Source of the DNA: Chitinophaga costaii
GTDB taxonomy: Bacteria > Bacteroidota > Bacteroidia > Chitinophagales > Chitinophagaceae
Length of the DNA: 64,000 bases
Assembly (NCBI RefSeq): GCF_900094705.1
Contig: NZ_FMAR01000003.1
Coordinates: 62,001 to 126,000 of the forward strand
Reading direction: 5' to 3'
Positions 54,119 through 63,686 of the stretch are shown in pieces (the stretch's first letter is position 1; each line of letters starts with the position of its first letter). Under the pieces are notes generated by a model, which saw nothing but the letters and a program-made list of their open reading frames with translations, was not told the DNA's origin and did no database searches. The translations under genes and the position numbers were made by a program.

Positions 54119-55741
54119 ATGAAAACAAATCATAAATGGATCAAAAACTGGTGTTTGGGCGGTATGATGGCCCTTACGCTGGGTGCCTGCACAAAAGACC
54201 TGGATCGCAAACCATTGGTTGGCTCTACGTCTGCCAGCGTGTATGCCAATTTTGATAACTATAAAAGCGTGCTCGCAAAACTGTATGCCGGGTTTGCCAT
54301 CAGCGGCCAGACCGGCCCTGCCGGAACGCCGGATATTACAGGCATTGATGAGGGTACGTCTAACTACCTGCGCCAGTATTGGCAGTGGGAAGAATTGCCT
54401 ACGGACGAATCGGTCATTACCTGGACGGATGCGGGTTTGCAGGATCTGCATAACCTGGACTGGACGGCAGATAATCCTTTTGTACGTACCATGTACCAGC
54501 GCATTTACTACCAGATTTCTTTATGTAATGAGTTCATCCGCGAAACCACGGACGACAAGCTGGCCAGCAATAACATCACCGGTGATAACCTTACCACAGC
54601 TAAGATCTACGTGGCCGAGGCCCGCTTCCTGCGCGCCCTTAGTTACTGGCATGCGATGGACCTGTATGGCAATGTACCGTTTGTTACAGAGAATGATCCG
54701 GTGGGTGCATTCTCTCCCAAACAGATAACCCGTGCTGATCTTTTCACTTATGTGGAGAGCGAACTAAAAGACGTAGAAACCGCACTCCTGCCGGCGCGCA
54801 CCAATGAATATGCCCGTGTAGATCAGGCCTGTGCCTGGGTGTTGCTGGCTAAGCTTTACCTGAATGCAGAAGTGTATACCGGTACTGCGCACTACACCGA
54901 TGTGCTGACCTATTGCAACAAGGTGATCTCCGCTGGATTTTCAATCAACCTGGATTCTGCCAATTCTTACAAGAATCTGTTCCTGGCAGATAATAATACG
55001 CAAAACAATGAAGTGATCTTCCCAATTACTTTCGATGGTATCTCTACGCAATCTTATGGTGGGATGAACTTTCTTATTCATGCACAGTTGGGAGGCAGCA
55101 TGCCCTCCGCCGCATTTGGCGTGAGTGGTGGCTGGGGTGGTATGCGCGTTACATCGCGTTTCGTATCGCAATTTGCAGATCCCAGTGGTAATACTGACCG
55201 GCGGGCCATGTTCTGGACCGATGGGCAGACGCTGGATATTCCGGATGTGCCGACTAAGAACTTCACCGAAGGTTATGCTATTACTAAATACCGGAATGTG
55301 GACCGGGGCGGTAAGATTGGACACGATGCCACCGGCAACTACGTAGATACCGACTTCCCCATGTTTCGCCTGGCAGATGTGTACCTGATGTATGCCGAAG
55401 CGGTATTGCGGGGCGGCAGTGGGGGCGACATAAACACGGCAGTAGATTATGTAAACATCCTGCGCCGTCGCGCCTATCATGGTACCAGCGGCAACATCAG
55501 CGCAGGCGATCTTACCCTGGATTTCATCCTGGCAGAAAGAAGCCGGGAACTGTACTGGGAGGCCACCCGCAGAACAGACCTGGTACGCTTTAAAAAACAA
55601 ACCAGCGCCGATTACCTGTGGGCCTGGAAAGGTGGTGTGCTGGCCGGTACGGGTGTGAAAGATGCGTATAATATTCTTCCCATTCCCAACACCGACCTCA
55701 CGGCCAATCCTAACCTCGTGCAGAACGATGGTTACAAATAA
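54119..55741 (+). CDS. susD: SusD-like starch-binding outer membrane lipoprotein
   Basis: 540 residues with lipoprotein signal 'LTLGACTKD'. The SusD fold is seen in 'VAEARFLRALSYWHAMDLYGNVPFVTE', 'FRLADVYLMYAEAVLRGGSGG', 'AVDYVNILRRRAYHG' and 'FILAERSRELYWEATRRTDLVRF'. It caps SusC and binds helical maltodextrins at the surface. The length is close to classical SusD (about 550). Confidence 0.95.
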   Translation: MKTNHKWIKNWCLGGMMALTLGACTKDLDRKPLVGSTSASVYANFDNYKSVLAKLYAGFAISGQTGPAGTPDITGIDEGTSNYLRQYWQWEELPTDESVITWTDAGLQDLHNLDWTADNPFVRTMYQRIYYQISLCNEFIRETTDDKLASNNITGDNLTTAKIYVAEARFLRALSYWHAMDLYGNVPFVTENDPVGAFSPKQITRADLFTYVESELKDVETALLPARTNEYARVDQACAWVLLAKLYLNAEVYTGTAHYTDVLTYCNKVISAGFSINLDSANSYKNLFLADNNTQNNEVIFPITFDGISTQSYGGMNFLIHAQLGGSMPSAAFGVSGGWGGMRVTSRFVSQFADPSGNTDRRAMFWTDGQTLDIPDVPTKNFTEGYAITKYRNVDRGGKIGHDATGNYVDTDFPMFRLADVYLMYAEAVLRGGSGGDINTAVDYVNILRRRAYHGTSGNISAGDLTLDFILAERSRELYWEATRRTDLVRFKKQTSADYLWAWKGGVLAGTGVKDAYNILPIPNTDLTANPNLVQNDGYK

Positions 55742-55808
55742 AGATGAACGCAGGTCTGTGTAGATCACCGGATGCTGTTTTTTTCTTCACTGCAAATCCC
55801 GACAAACA

Positions 55809-56873
55809 ATGCTTACCATATTTAACAAACAATCGTTGCTGGCACTGGGCCTGGCTGCCGCCGTGATGGCGGGCTGCAAAAAAGATGCGGGCCAGGTAGC
55901 TACGCCCGGCACCCAACCAACGCTCACGGTTTCCAATACCCAGGAGCTAGTACTGACCGATGCCAGCCAGGACTCGGTGATCGAAAAATTTAGCTGGACC
56001 CCTACCAGTTTTGGTTACAATGCCGTAATTACCTATGAATTGCAGTTCGACAAAAAAGGGAATGGTTTCGCCAGCCCGCAAACGGTGAGCGTTTCAGGCG
56101 GCTCCGCCACCATGACGGTGCAGGCCCTGAATAGCGTAGCCGCCGCCCTGGGCCTTACTTTTGGCGCTACCAACGACCTCGTGCTACGCCTGCATGCTTA
56201 CGTGGGCACTACCACCCTGTTGACGGGTGCTGCTAACTATTCTGATTCAGTGACCTTACAGGTAAATCCTTATAAAGTATTGCCCAAATATCCCATGGTG
56301 TATTTGCCAGGCAATTACACCAGCGCCTATGGCTTGCCTACCTGGGACCCCGGCACGGCGCCTGCCCTGGCGTCTCCGGCCAGCAATAACAACTACCAGG
56401 GTTTCCTGTATTTTACCGACAATTCGGAGTTCAAAGTAAACGTGGCACGTAACTGGGACCAGGCCAATTATGGTGGCGATAACAGTTCGCTTTCCTCCTC
56501 TGGTGCAAACCTGAAGCTGGCTTCTGCCGGGCTCTATTACATCACAGCCAACCTGGATGCTTTAACCTGGACCCATACGCCCGTAACCAGCTTCTCGCTG
56601 TATGGTGCCGCCACCGGCAATGCGGATAAAGACCTCACCGCCACCGGCGCCACCAAAAGTACCTGGAGCGCCACCGTTAGCTTAAGTGCAGGCACTTTCA
56701 ACATGCGCGTAAACCACGCCAATACCCTGAACTATGGCGATACCAATGCGGATAACATCCTGGACCCTGCCAGCGCCAGCAACGGCATTGTCATCACCGA
56801 AGCGGGTACCTACAATGTAACACTGGATCTCACCAATCCGGGCAACTATATTTATACGCTAGAAAAACAATAA
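55809..56873 (+). CDS. susE: SusE-like surface starch-binding lipoprotein
   Basis: 354 residues with lipoprotein signal 'AAVMAGCKKD'. The N-terminal immunoglobulin-like SusE domain ('LTVSNTQELVLTDASQDSVIEKFSWTP') is followed by starch-binding-type repeats near 165-350, including 'YLPGNYTSAYGLPTWDPGTAP' and 'GFLYFTDNSEFKVNVARNWDQANYGG'. It would hold starch at the surface for SusCD. Its place directly after susD matches the classical sus order. Confidence 0.88.
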   Translation: MLTIFNKQSLLALGLAAAVMAGCKKDAGQVATPGTQPTLTVSNTQELVLTDASQDSVIEKFSWTPTSFGYNAVITYELQFDKKGNGFASPQTVSVSGGSATMTVQALNSVAAALGLTFGATNDLVLRLHAYVGTTTLLTGAANYSDSVTLQVNPYKVLPKYPMVYLPGNYTSAYGLPTWDPGTAPALASPASNNNYQGFLYFTDNSEFKVNVARNWDQANYGGDNSSLSSSGANLKLASAGLYYITANLDALTWTHTPVTSFSLYGAATGNADKDLTATGATKSTWSATVSLSAGTFNMRVNHANTLNYGDTNADNILDPASASNGIVITEAGTYNVTLDLTNPGNYIYTLEKQ

Positions 56874-56885
56874 ATTTATCGGGGT

Positions 56886-56912
56886 ATGGATGCAGGATAA
56901 AGCTGCATCCAT
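56886..56912 (+). terminator. Hairpin between susE and susA, possible attenuator
   Basis: ATGGATGCAG (56886-56895) pairs perfectly with CTGCATCCAT (56903-56912) around a 7-base loop. The tail has only a short T run, so partial termination that sets lower expression of the enzymes is plausible. Confidence 0.5.
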
Positions 56913-56938
56913 GCTGAGTTTTATTACAAACGGATTTC

Positions 56939-58789
56939 ATGAAACGGATGGTATTCCTTTTAGCAACGATGTGGGGCCTGCAAGCCGTAGCACAGCAGTT
57001 GCCCAAACTGGAGCGAATAGAGCCTGCCAACTGGTGGGTGGGTATGCAATATCACCAGATCCAACTGATCGTACATGGTGCTGGCATTGCCACACGCAGC
57101 GTACAGATGCATTACCCCGGCGTGCAATTACTCCAAGTACATCCGGTGGAAAATCCCAACTATTTATTTATTGACCTGGACATTACCGCCAGCGCTTTGC
57201 CGGGTACCTTCCCGATTATATTCAGCAAAAAAGGAGAAAAAGATCTGATTTACACATATACCCTCCGCGCGCGCAATAACGGTATTAAAGCGCAGGGCGT
57301 AACCAGCAAGGACCTGATCTACCTGATCATGCCAGACCGCTTTGCCAACGGCGATGTAACCAACGATGTGGTGAAAGGCATGGCAGAAACCACGCTACAA
57401 CGCGACTCTATGTATGACCGCCATGGCGGTGACATTCAGGGCGTAATAGATCACCTGGACTATCTAAAAGACCTGGGCGTAACGGCGGTATGGCTTACCC
57501 CTGTAGTGACCAATGACGAGCCACATGCCTCTTACCATGGCTACGCCAGCACGGAAAATTATAAAATAGATCCCCGTTACGGCAGCAACGAATTATACAA
57601 AAAACTGGCGGATGCGCTGCACCAACGTGGCATGAAACTTATCCAGGACCTGGTTCATAACCACATGGGTAGCAACCATTGGACGGTGTTAGACAAGCCT
57701 GCCAAAGACTGGGTGCATCAATGGCCTACCTATACCCGCTCCAACTTTCGCGAGCAAACAATTTACGATCCTTATGGCGCTAAGGCCGATAAAAAAATAA
57801 TGACAGACGGCTGGTTCGATCGCCATATGCCGGACATGAATGAAAACAATCCTTACCTGCAAAAGTATATTACCCAAAGTCATATCTGGTGGGTAGAATA
57901 CGCCGGGGTGGATGGTTTCCGGCTGGATACCTATGCTTACAACGATGCTGATTTTATGGCTGCCTGGGGTAAAACCATTAAAACGGAATATCCGCAGATC
58001 AGTATATTTGGAGAAACACTGGTGCATGGTATGCCCAACCAGGTGGCTTTTACCCAGGGCAATACCGTGCATAGGGGATTCAATACCGAACTGCCCGGTG
58101 TTACCGATTACCAGTTACTCTGGGCCATTAGCGACGCGCTCAATGCAAAAGAAAACTCCTGGGACGACGGTGTGGTACGCCTATACAATACCCTGGCATC
58201 CGATTATCAATATCAAGATCCTACGCGCAACGTGGTATTCCTGGATAACCACGACGTGAGCCGCTTTTATTCCGTCATAGGAGAAAACACGGCCAAGTAC
58301 AAAGCTGCCCTGGCCTGGCTGCTCACTACCCGTGGCGTACCCGAAATTTATTATGGTACGGAGCTGATGATGAAAAATTTTAGTAACCCGGATGGCCTGG
58401 TGCGGGAAGATTTTAAAGGTGGATGGGTAAAAGACAGCGTGAATAAATTTACGCCGCAGGGCCGCAACAGCGCAGAGAACAGCCTGTTTAACTACCTGCG
58501 CACCCTGGCCACTTACCGCCGGGAAAATACGGTGTTACAAACTGGGAAACTCATGCAATATATTCCCGAAAATGGGGTGTATACTTACTTCCGGTACGAC
58601 AGTAGCAAAACCCTCATGATGATCATGAATGGTAACAACCGGGATACTACCATTACCACCGCCCGTTTTGAAGAACGCACCCAGGGATATTCTCGCGCGG
58701 TGAATGTGATCACAAAGGAAAACCTGCCTTCTATCGAAACTGTAGCGGTACCGGCTTATACTACGCTGGTACTGGAATTGCGGCGATAG
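56939..58789 (+). CDS. susA: Periplasmic GH13 neopullulanase/cyclomaltodextrinase (SusA-like)
   Basis: 616 residues. A signal peptide ('MWGLQAVAQQ') is followed by an N-terminal cyclomaltodextrinase-type beta domain (about 20-115), the GH13 (beta/alpha)8 barrel and a C-terminal beta domain ending 'TTLVLELRR'. The catalytic residues are Asp330 ('GFRLDTYAY', nucleophile), Glu359 ('IFGETLV', acid/base) and Asp439 ('FLDNHDVSRF'). It cuts imported maltooligosaccharides in the periplasm. It is separated from susE by a hairpin and followed by pgmB. Confidence 0.94.
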   Translation: MKRMVFLLATMWGLQAVAQQLPKLERIEPANWWVGMQYHQIQLIVHGAGIATRSVQMHYPGVQLLQVHPVENPNYLFIDLDITASALPGTFPIIFSKKGEKDLIYTYTLRARNNGIKAQGVTSKDLIYLIMPDRFANGDVTNDVVKGMAETTLQRDSMYDRHGGDIQGVIDHLDYLKDLGVTAVWLTPVVTNDEPHASYHGYASTENYKIDPRYGSNELYKKLADALHQRGMKLIQDLVHNHMGSNHWTVLDKPAKDWVHQWPTYTRSNFREQTIYDPYGAKADKKIMTDGWFDRHMPDMNENNPYLQKYITQSHIWWVEYAGVDGFRLDTYAYNDADFMAAWGKTIKTEYPQISIFGETLVHGMPNQVAFTQGNTVHRGFNTELPGVTDYQLLWAISDALNAKENSWDDGVVRLYNTLASDYQYQDPTRNVVFLDNHDVSRFYSVIGENTAKYKAALAWLLTTRGVPEIYYGTELMMKNFSNPDGLVREDFKGGWVKDSVNKFTPQGRNSAENSLFNYLRTLATYRRENTVLQTGKLMQYIPENGVYTYFRYDSSKTLMMIMNGNNRDTTITTARFEERTQGYSRAVNVITKENLPSIETVAVPAYTTLVLELRR

Positions 58790-58865
58790 CAGCTATGCAT
58801 AAACAAATAACAGCCATGTAGATTTACATCCTTACAATGCTGGAAATAGAACTATAAATTTTGTC

Positions 58866-59510
58866 ATGATACAAGCGTGCATATTTGACCTCGATGGCGT
58901 TTTGGTAGACACTGCGGTGTATCACTACCAGGCCTGGAAAAGACTGGCCAATGAAATGGGGTTTGATTTTACGGAAGAACAGAACGAGCAGTTAAAAGGC
59001 ATTAGCCGCATGGACTCGCTAGACAAAATACTCGGCTGGGGGCAGCAGCAGAAAACGCCGGAGGAGAAAGCGTTATTAGCCGCCCGCAAGAATGGCTGGT
59101 ATGTGGAAATGATTGGGAAAATGACCCCAGCAGAAATATTACCTGGCGCCCTGGACTTTCTCAAAGCTGCGCGGGCAGCGGGTTTAAAGACCGGGCTGGG
59201 TTCTGCCAGTAAAAACTCCGCCCTCATCCTGGAACGCACGGGCTTATTACCTTATTTTGATGTGTTGGTAGATGGTAATCATGTCACCAAGTCTAAACCA
59301 GATCCCGAAGTATTTGTAACCTGTGCGCAACAACTGGGCATTGCCAACGAAAATTGCGTGGTGTTTGAAGACGCCGAAGCCGGCGTACAGGCGGCCAAAG
59401 CGGCGCATATGAAATGCGTAGGCATTGGTAGCACCGGAGCACTTACTTCGGCCAACCGCGTGGTACCCGACCTGGTCCATTTAACACCACAAGACCTGAA
59501 CAACCTTTAA
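58866..59510 (+). CDS. pgmB: Beta-phosphoglucomutase
   Basis: A 214-residue HAD-superfamily enzyme. The nucleophile Asp8 and acid Asp10 are in 'IFDLDGVLVDT'; the helical cap follows ('HYQAWKRLANEMGFDF'), then 'GLGSASKNS' and 'KSKPDPEVF', and 'VVFEDAEAGVQAAKAA'. It converts beta-glucose-1-phosphate to glucose-6-phosphate. The GH65 maltose phosphorylase immediately downstream makes exactly this substrate, so the pair forms a phosphorolytic route into glycolysis. Confidence 0.95.
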   Translation: MIQACIFDLDGVLVDTAVYHYQAWKRLANEMGFDFTEEQNEQLKGISRMDSLDKILGWGQQQKTPEEKALLAARKNGWYVEMIGKMTPAEILPGALDFLKAARAAGLKTGLGSASKNSALILERTGLLPYFDVLVDGNHVTKSKPDPEVFVTCAQQLGIANENCVVFEDAEAGVQAAKAAHMKCVGIGSTGALTSANRVVPDLVHLTPQDLNNL

Positions 59511-59534
59511 CCGAAACGATAAATCTGATCGTGC

Positions 59535-61853
59535 ATGAAGCAGTACATTCACCAGGACGCATGGAACATTATTGAGGAAGGATTTGAACCACACCTGCAT
59601 AAAATTTCTGAAAGTATATTCAGCATTGGCAACGGGCGTATGGGCCAGCGTGCGTGTTTTGAAGAAGCCTATTCCGGCGAAAGCCTCCAGGGCAGCTATG
59701 TGGCAGGTGTGTATTACCCCGACAAAACCCGGGTGGGCTGGTGGAAAAATGGGTATCCCGAATACTTTGCCAAAGTACTGAATGCCGCCAACTGGATAGG
59801 CATTCATGTAAAAATAAACGGGGAAGTACTGGATCTGGCTACCTGTAAAGTAGAAAATTTCCGCCGCGTGTTAAACATGCGGGAGGGATACCTGGAGCGC
59901 AGCTTTGAAGCCACCTTGCAGCATGGACAACGGGTACGCATACACGCACAGCGCTTTTGCAGCATAGTGGATGATGAAGCAGGTGCTATCTGTTACCGCA
60001 TTACCCCGCTGGGCCAAGCCGCCCGTCTTGAAATTACGCCCTACCTAAACGGGGATATTCGCAACCAGGACGCCAATTATGACGAAAAATTCTGGGAGCC
60101 CATTGCGCATGATGTGCAGGGCAGCGAAGCCTATATAACAATGGAAACCCGTAAAACGGCTTTCCAGGTAACTACCGGTATGGCCTATACGGTGTTGCAG
60201 GATGGAAAGGTCCTTGCCCCGCAAACCACCACCAGCGAAGCGACCTATGTAGCGGCCACTTTCCAGGTGCAGGCACCCGCCGGCCAGGAGATCGTGGTGT
60301 ACAAAATGGCGGCCAACCTATCTTCCGAAAATCATCCGAAAGACCAGTTGATGGCCCATTGTAAAGCGGTGATAGCGAGGGTTGCCCAAAAAGGCTTTGA
60401 CGGGTTGAAGCAGGAACAGGCCAGCGCCTGGGCGAAAAAATGGGAGGAAAACGACATTATCATCGAGGGCGATGTGTCGGCTCAGCAAGCCATTCGTTTC
60501 AACATCTTCCAGCTAAATCAAACCTACACCGGAGAAGATGCCCGTCTGAACATTGGTCCTAAAGGCTTTACCGGCGAGAAATACGGCGGTTCTACCTATT
60601 GGGATACGGAAGCGTATTGCATTCCCTTTTACCTGGCCACCGCAGCGCCCTCTGTAGCCCGCAACCTGCTCGTGTACCGCTACCGCCATTTGCAGAAAGC
60701 CATTGAAAACGCTGCCAAACTTGGGTTTAAAGACGGGGCGGCCCTATACCCGATGGTTACCATGAATGGAGAAGAATGCCACAACGAATGGGAGATTACT
60801 TTTGAAGAAATACACCGCAATGGCGCTATTGCTTTTGCCATTTATAATTATGTTCGCTATACCGGCGATGCTGCTTACCTGGAAGAATATGGGCTGGAAG
60901 TGTTAATTGGCATTGCCCGGTTCTGGGCGCAGCGCGTAAGCTGGAGCAGCGATAAAAAGCAATATGTGATGCTGGGTGTAACCGGGCCCAATGAGTATGA
61001 GAACAATGTAAATAACAACTGGTACACGAACACTATGGCCACCTGGTGCCTGGAGTATGCACTGCAATCTTTACAAACGGTGCAAAAGGCCAATGCCACC
61101 CGTTACCAGGAACTGTTGCATGCTACGCATTTCAAACCCGAAGAAACCACCCAATGGCAGCATGTAATTGATAATATGTATTATCCCGCATCCAAAGAAT
61201 TGGGGATTTTCTTACAGCAAGACGGTTACCTGGATAAAGAACAGATCCTGGTGAAAGACCTGCCGGCATCAGCGCGCCCGCTGAATCAGAAATGGAGCTG
61301 GGACCGCATCCTGCGTTCCTGCTACATTAAACAGGCAGACGTGTTGCAGGGGTTGTACTTTCTGGAGGAGCGTTATGATATAGACACCATTCGCCGCAAC
61401 TATGATTTTTACGAACCGCGCACCGTGCATGAAAGCTCGCTTTCGCCTTGTGTACACGCCATCGTTGCAGCAAAACTGGGCGATGAGCAACGCGCCTACG
61501 AATTTTACCTGCGTACGGCCCGCCTGGATCTGGACGATTATAATAACGATACGGAAGACGGTTTGCACATTACCTCCATGGCTGGTACCTGGATGAGCGT
61601 AGTGGAAGGATTTGCGGGCATGCGCGTGCGCAACGGACAATTGCATTTTGCGCCCTTCCTTCCGGCAAAATGGAAGGCCTTTGCCTTTAAAATCCGCTTC
61701 CGGGGTGCCATTTTACAAGTGCATATCGATCAGCGCCAGGTGCAAATCACCAATATTTCCGTGCGCACAATCACCGTGTATGTGCATGGTACTGCGCTTG
61801 CCATTGCCGCCGGGACTACGGAAGGCTTTAGCCAGGAATTAATAAAAGCGTAA
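59535..61853 (+). CDS. GH65 maltose phosphorylase
   Basis: A 772-residue cytosolic protein with the GH65 layout: N-terminal beta super-sandwich (about 1-270), linker, (alpha/alpha)6 barrel with 'STYWDTEAYCIPFYL', the catalytic acid Glu487 in 'VTGPNEYENNVNNNWYTN', the phosphate-binding 'HESSLSPCVHA', and a C-terminal beta domain. It splits maltose with phosphate into glucose and beta-glucose-1-phosphate. Trehalose or kojibiose phosphorylase are GH65 alternatives, but the sus context favours maltose. It lies 24 bases after pgmB and 4 before the amylase. Confidence 0.92.
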   Translation: MKQYIHQDAWNIIEEGFEPHLHKISESIFSIGNGRMGQRACFEEAYSGESLQGSYVAGVYYPDKTRVGWWKNGYPEYFAKVLNAANWIGIHVKINGEVLDLATCKVENFRRVLNMREGYLERSFEATLQHGQRVRIHAQRFCSIVDDEAGAICYRITPLGQAARLEITPYLNGDIRNQDANYDEKFWEPIAHDVQGSEAYITMETRKTAFQVTTGMAYTVLQDGKVLAPQTTTSEATYVAATFQVQAPAGQEIVVYKMAANLSSENHPKDQLMAHCKAVIARVAQKGFDGLKQEQASAWAKKWEENDIIIEGDVSAQQAIRFNIFQLNQTYTGEDARLNIGPKGFTGEKYGGSTYWDTEAYCIPFYLATAAPSVARNLLVYRYRHLQKAIENAAKLGFKDGAALYPMVTMNGEECHNEWEITFEEIHRNGAIAFAIYNYVRYTGDAAYLEEYGLEVLIGIARFWAQRVSWSSDKKQYVMLGVTGPNEYENNVNNNWYTNTMATWCLEYALQSLQTVQKANATRYQELLHATHFKPEETTQWQHVIDNMYYPASKELGIFLQQDGYLDKEQILVKDLPASARPLNQKWSWDRILRSCYIKQADVLQGLYFLEERYDIDTIRRNYDFYEPRTVHESSLSPCVHAIVAAKLGDEQRAYEFYLRTARLDLDDYNNDTEDGLHITSMAGTWMSVVEGFAGMRVRNGQLHFAPFLPAKWKAFAFKIRFRGAILQVHIDQRQVQITNISVRTITVYVHGTALAIAAGTTEGFSQELIKA

Positions 61854-61857
61854 ATTG

Positions 61858-63633
61858 ATGCCGAAATTGAAACCCGCACTTTTAATGGCCGCCATATGGC
61901 TCCTAACCATCCCGGTGGCCCAGGCTCAAGGAACTATGGAAAACGAGGCAGGCACTACGCACCACAAGCTCATCATCTACCAATTATTGGTGCGCTTGTA
62001 TGGAAACAAAACAACGCAACAGCAGTTTTACGGGAGCGCCGCGCAAAACGGCGTGGGTAAGTTCAATGATATTACTGACAAGGCACTGGACGGTATAAAG
62101 CAACTGGGCGTATCGCATGTATGGTTTACCGGTGTGCTGGAACACGCCAGTATGGCCGATTATAGCAGTTACGGCATTCCACCAGACGATCCTGTGATTG
62201 TAAAAGGCCGTGCAGGATCGCCCTATGCCGTACGTGATTATTACGATGTAGATCCCGATCTGGCCGTATCTGTACCCGACCGGATGGCAGAGTGGGAGGC
62301 CCTGATAGCACGCACACATGCCCATGATTTAAAAGTGATCATGGATTTTGTTCCCAACCACGTGGCCCGCCATTATTACTCCGACGCCAAACCTGCCGGG
62401 GTAAAGGATTTTGGCGAGATGGACAATAACAGTGTTATGTTTAGCCCTGGTAACGATTTTTATTATGTACCCGGACAGTCGCTCGTAGTACCCGGCATGC
62501 TGAGCAACGAGATTGTAACGTTGTGTAATACCTTGCCTTTTAAACGCTATGTAGAAAATCCTGCAAAGGCCACTGGCAATAACATTTTTAGCGCCACGCC
62601 TTCGGTGAATGATTGGTACGAGACCGTGAAACTGAATTACGGGATCAATTATCAAAACAACCAGCAGTATTTCGATCCCATTCCCCCGGTATGGGAAAAG
62701 ATGCGCGACATCCTGTTATACTGGACTAACAAGCATGTAGACGCTTTCCGCTGCGACATGGCGGAGATGGTGCCGGTAGCTTTCTGGAGCTGGGTTATTC
62801 CCCAGGTAAAAAAAGTAAATCCGGATATTAAATTTATAGCCGAAGCCTATAACCCTTCCGAATATACGAAATACCTGAACGACGCTCATTTTGATTATCT
62901 CTACGATAAAGTAGGGTTGTACGATGCCCTGAAACGGCTGATCCGCGACGATAGTGGCGCTTCGGTGCAAGACATAGGCCATGTACTGCAAAGCCAGCAG
63001 GATATAGACGCCGCCCACCTGGTGCGCTTCCTGGAAAATCATGACGAAGAACGCGTGGCATCACCCGGGTTTGCAGGTAATGCCTGGCATGCCATACCCG
63101 CCATGGTGGCCTGCGCCACATTGGGTGGCGGCCCTGTGATGATATACTTTGGACAGGAGGAAGGCGAAAAAGGCGCGGGCATTGAAGGCTTTGGCGGGGA
63201 AGATGGACGTACCACGATCTTTGATTACTGGAATGTTCCCGCCCACCAGGCATGGATGAACAACGGTGCTTTCGATGGCGGGATGATGACAGCGGATGAG
63301 CGCAACCTGCGCAATTTCTACGCTACATTGCTCAACATTGCAGCGGGCAGCCCTGCCATCCGTGATGGGGCTTTCCAGGAACTTGCCGACCGTACCGGGT
63401 TTAATAACAAACAATGTGCTTATCTGCGCACCAGCAGCACGCAGGAACTGCTAGTGGTATTAAATTTTGATCATACGCAAACACTGGATACCCAGGTGGC
63501 ATGGCCCGCAGCAACCTCCGGCACAGCTGTCCGTGAATTATTGACTGGGCAATCCTTTTCTGCTTCCAATACCGGCCATATACCAGTGAAACTGGCACCT
63601 TACGGTGCCGCTATTTTTGAATTAAGCCATTAG
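61858..63633 (+). CDS. Exported GH13 alpha-amylase
   Basis: 591 residues. A signal peptide ('LLTIPVAQAQG') is followed by a GH13 catalytic barrel. The catalytic triad is Asp300 ('DAFRCDMAEM'), Glu329 ('FIAEAYNP') and Asp396 ('FLENHDEERV'), and the C-terminal beta domain ends 'APYGAAIFELSH'. The start is the ATG at 61858; a TTG three bases earlier is unlikely. No lipobox is seen, so it would be periplasmic or secreted rather than a surface lipoprotein like SusG. It is tightly linked to the phosphorylase gene. Confidence 0.92.
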   Translation: MPKLKPALLMAAIWLLTIPVAQAQGTMENEAGTTHHKLIIYQLLVRLYGNKTTQQQFYGSAAQNGVGKFNDITDKALDGIKQLGVSHVWFTGVLEHASMADYSSYGIPPDDPVIVKGRAGSPYAVRDYYDVDPDLAVSVPDRMAEWEALIARTHAHDLKVIMDFVPNHVARHYYSDAKPAGVKDFGEMDNNSVMFSPGNDFYYVPGQSLVVPGMLSNEIVTLCNTLPFKRYVENPAKATGNNIFSATPSVNDWYETVKLNYGINYQNNQQYFDPIPPVWEKMRDILLYWTNKHVDAFRCDMAEMVPVAFWSWVIPQVKKVNPDIKFIAEAYNPSEYTKYLNDAHFDYLYDKVGLYDALKRLIRDDSGASVQDIGHVLQSQQDIDAAHLVRFLENHDEERVASPGFAGNAWHAIPAMVACATLGGGPVMIYFGQEEGEKGAGIEGFGGEDGRTTIFDYWNVPAHQAWMNNGAFDGGMMTADERNLRNFYATLLNIAAGSPAIRDGAFQELADRTGFNNKQCAYLRTSSTQELLVVLNFDHTQTLDTQVAWPAATSGTAVRELLTGQSFSASNTGHIPVKLAPYGAAIFELSH

Positions 63634-63686
63634 ACCATTCGCTGGTATGGCATTTTTATTTTCCACGAATAGTAGTCACCTCTTCA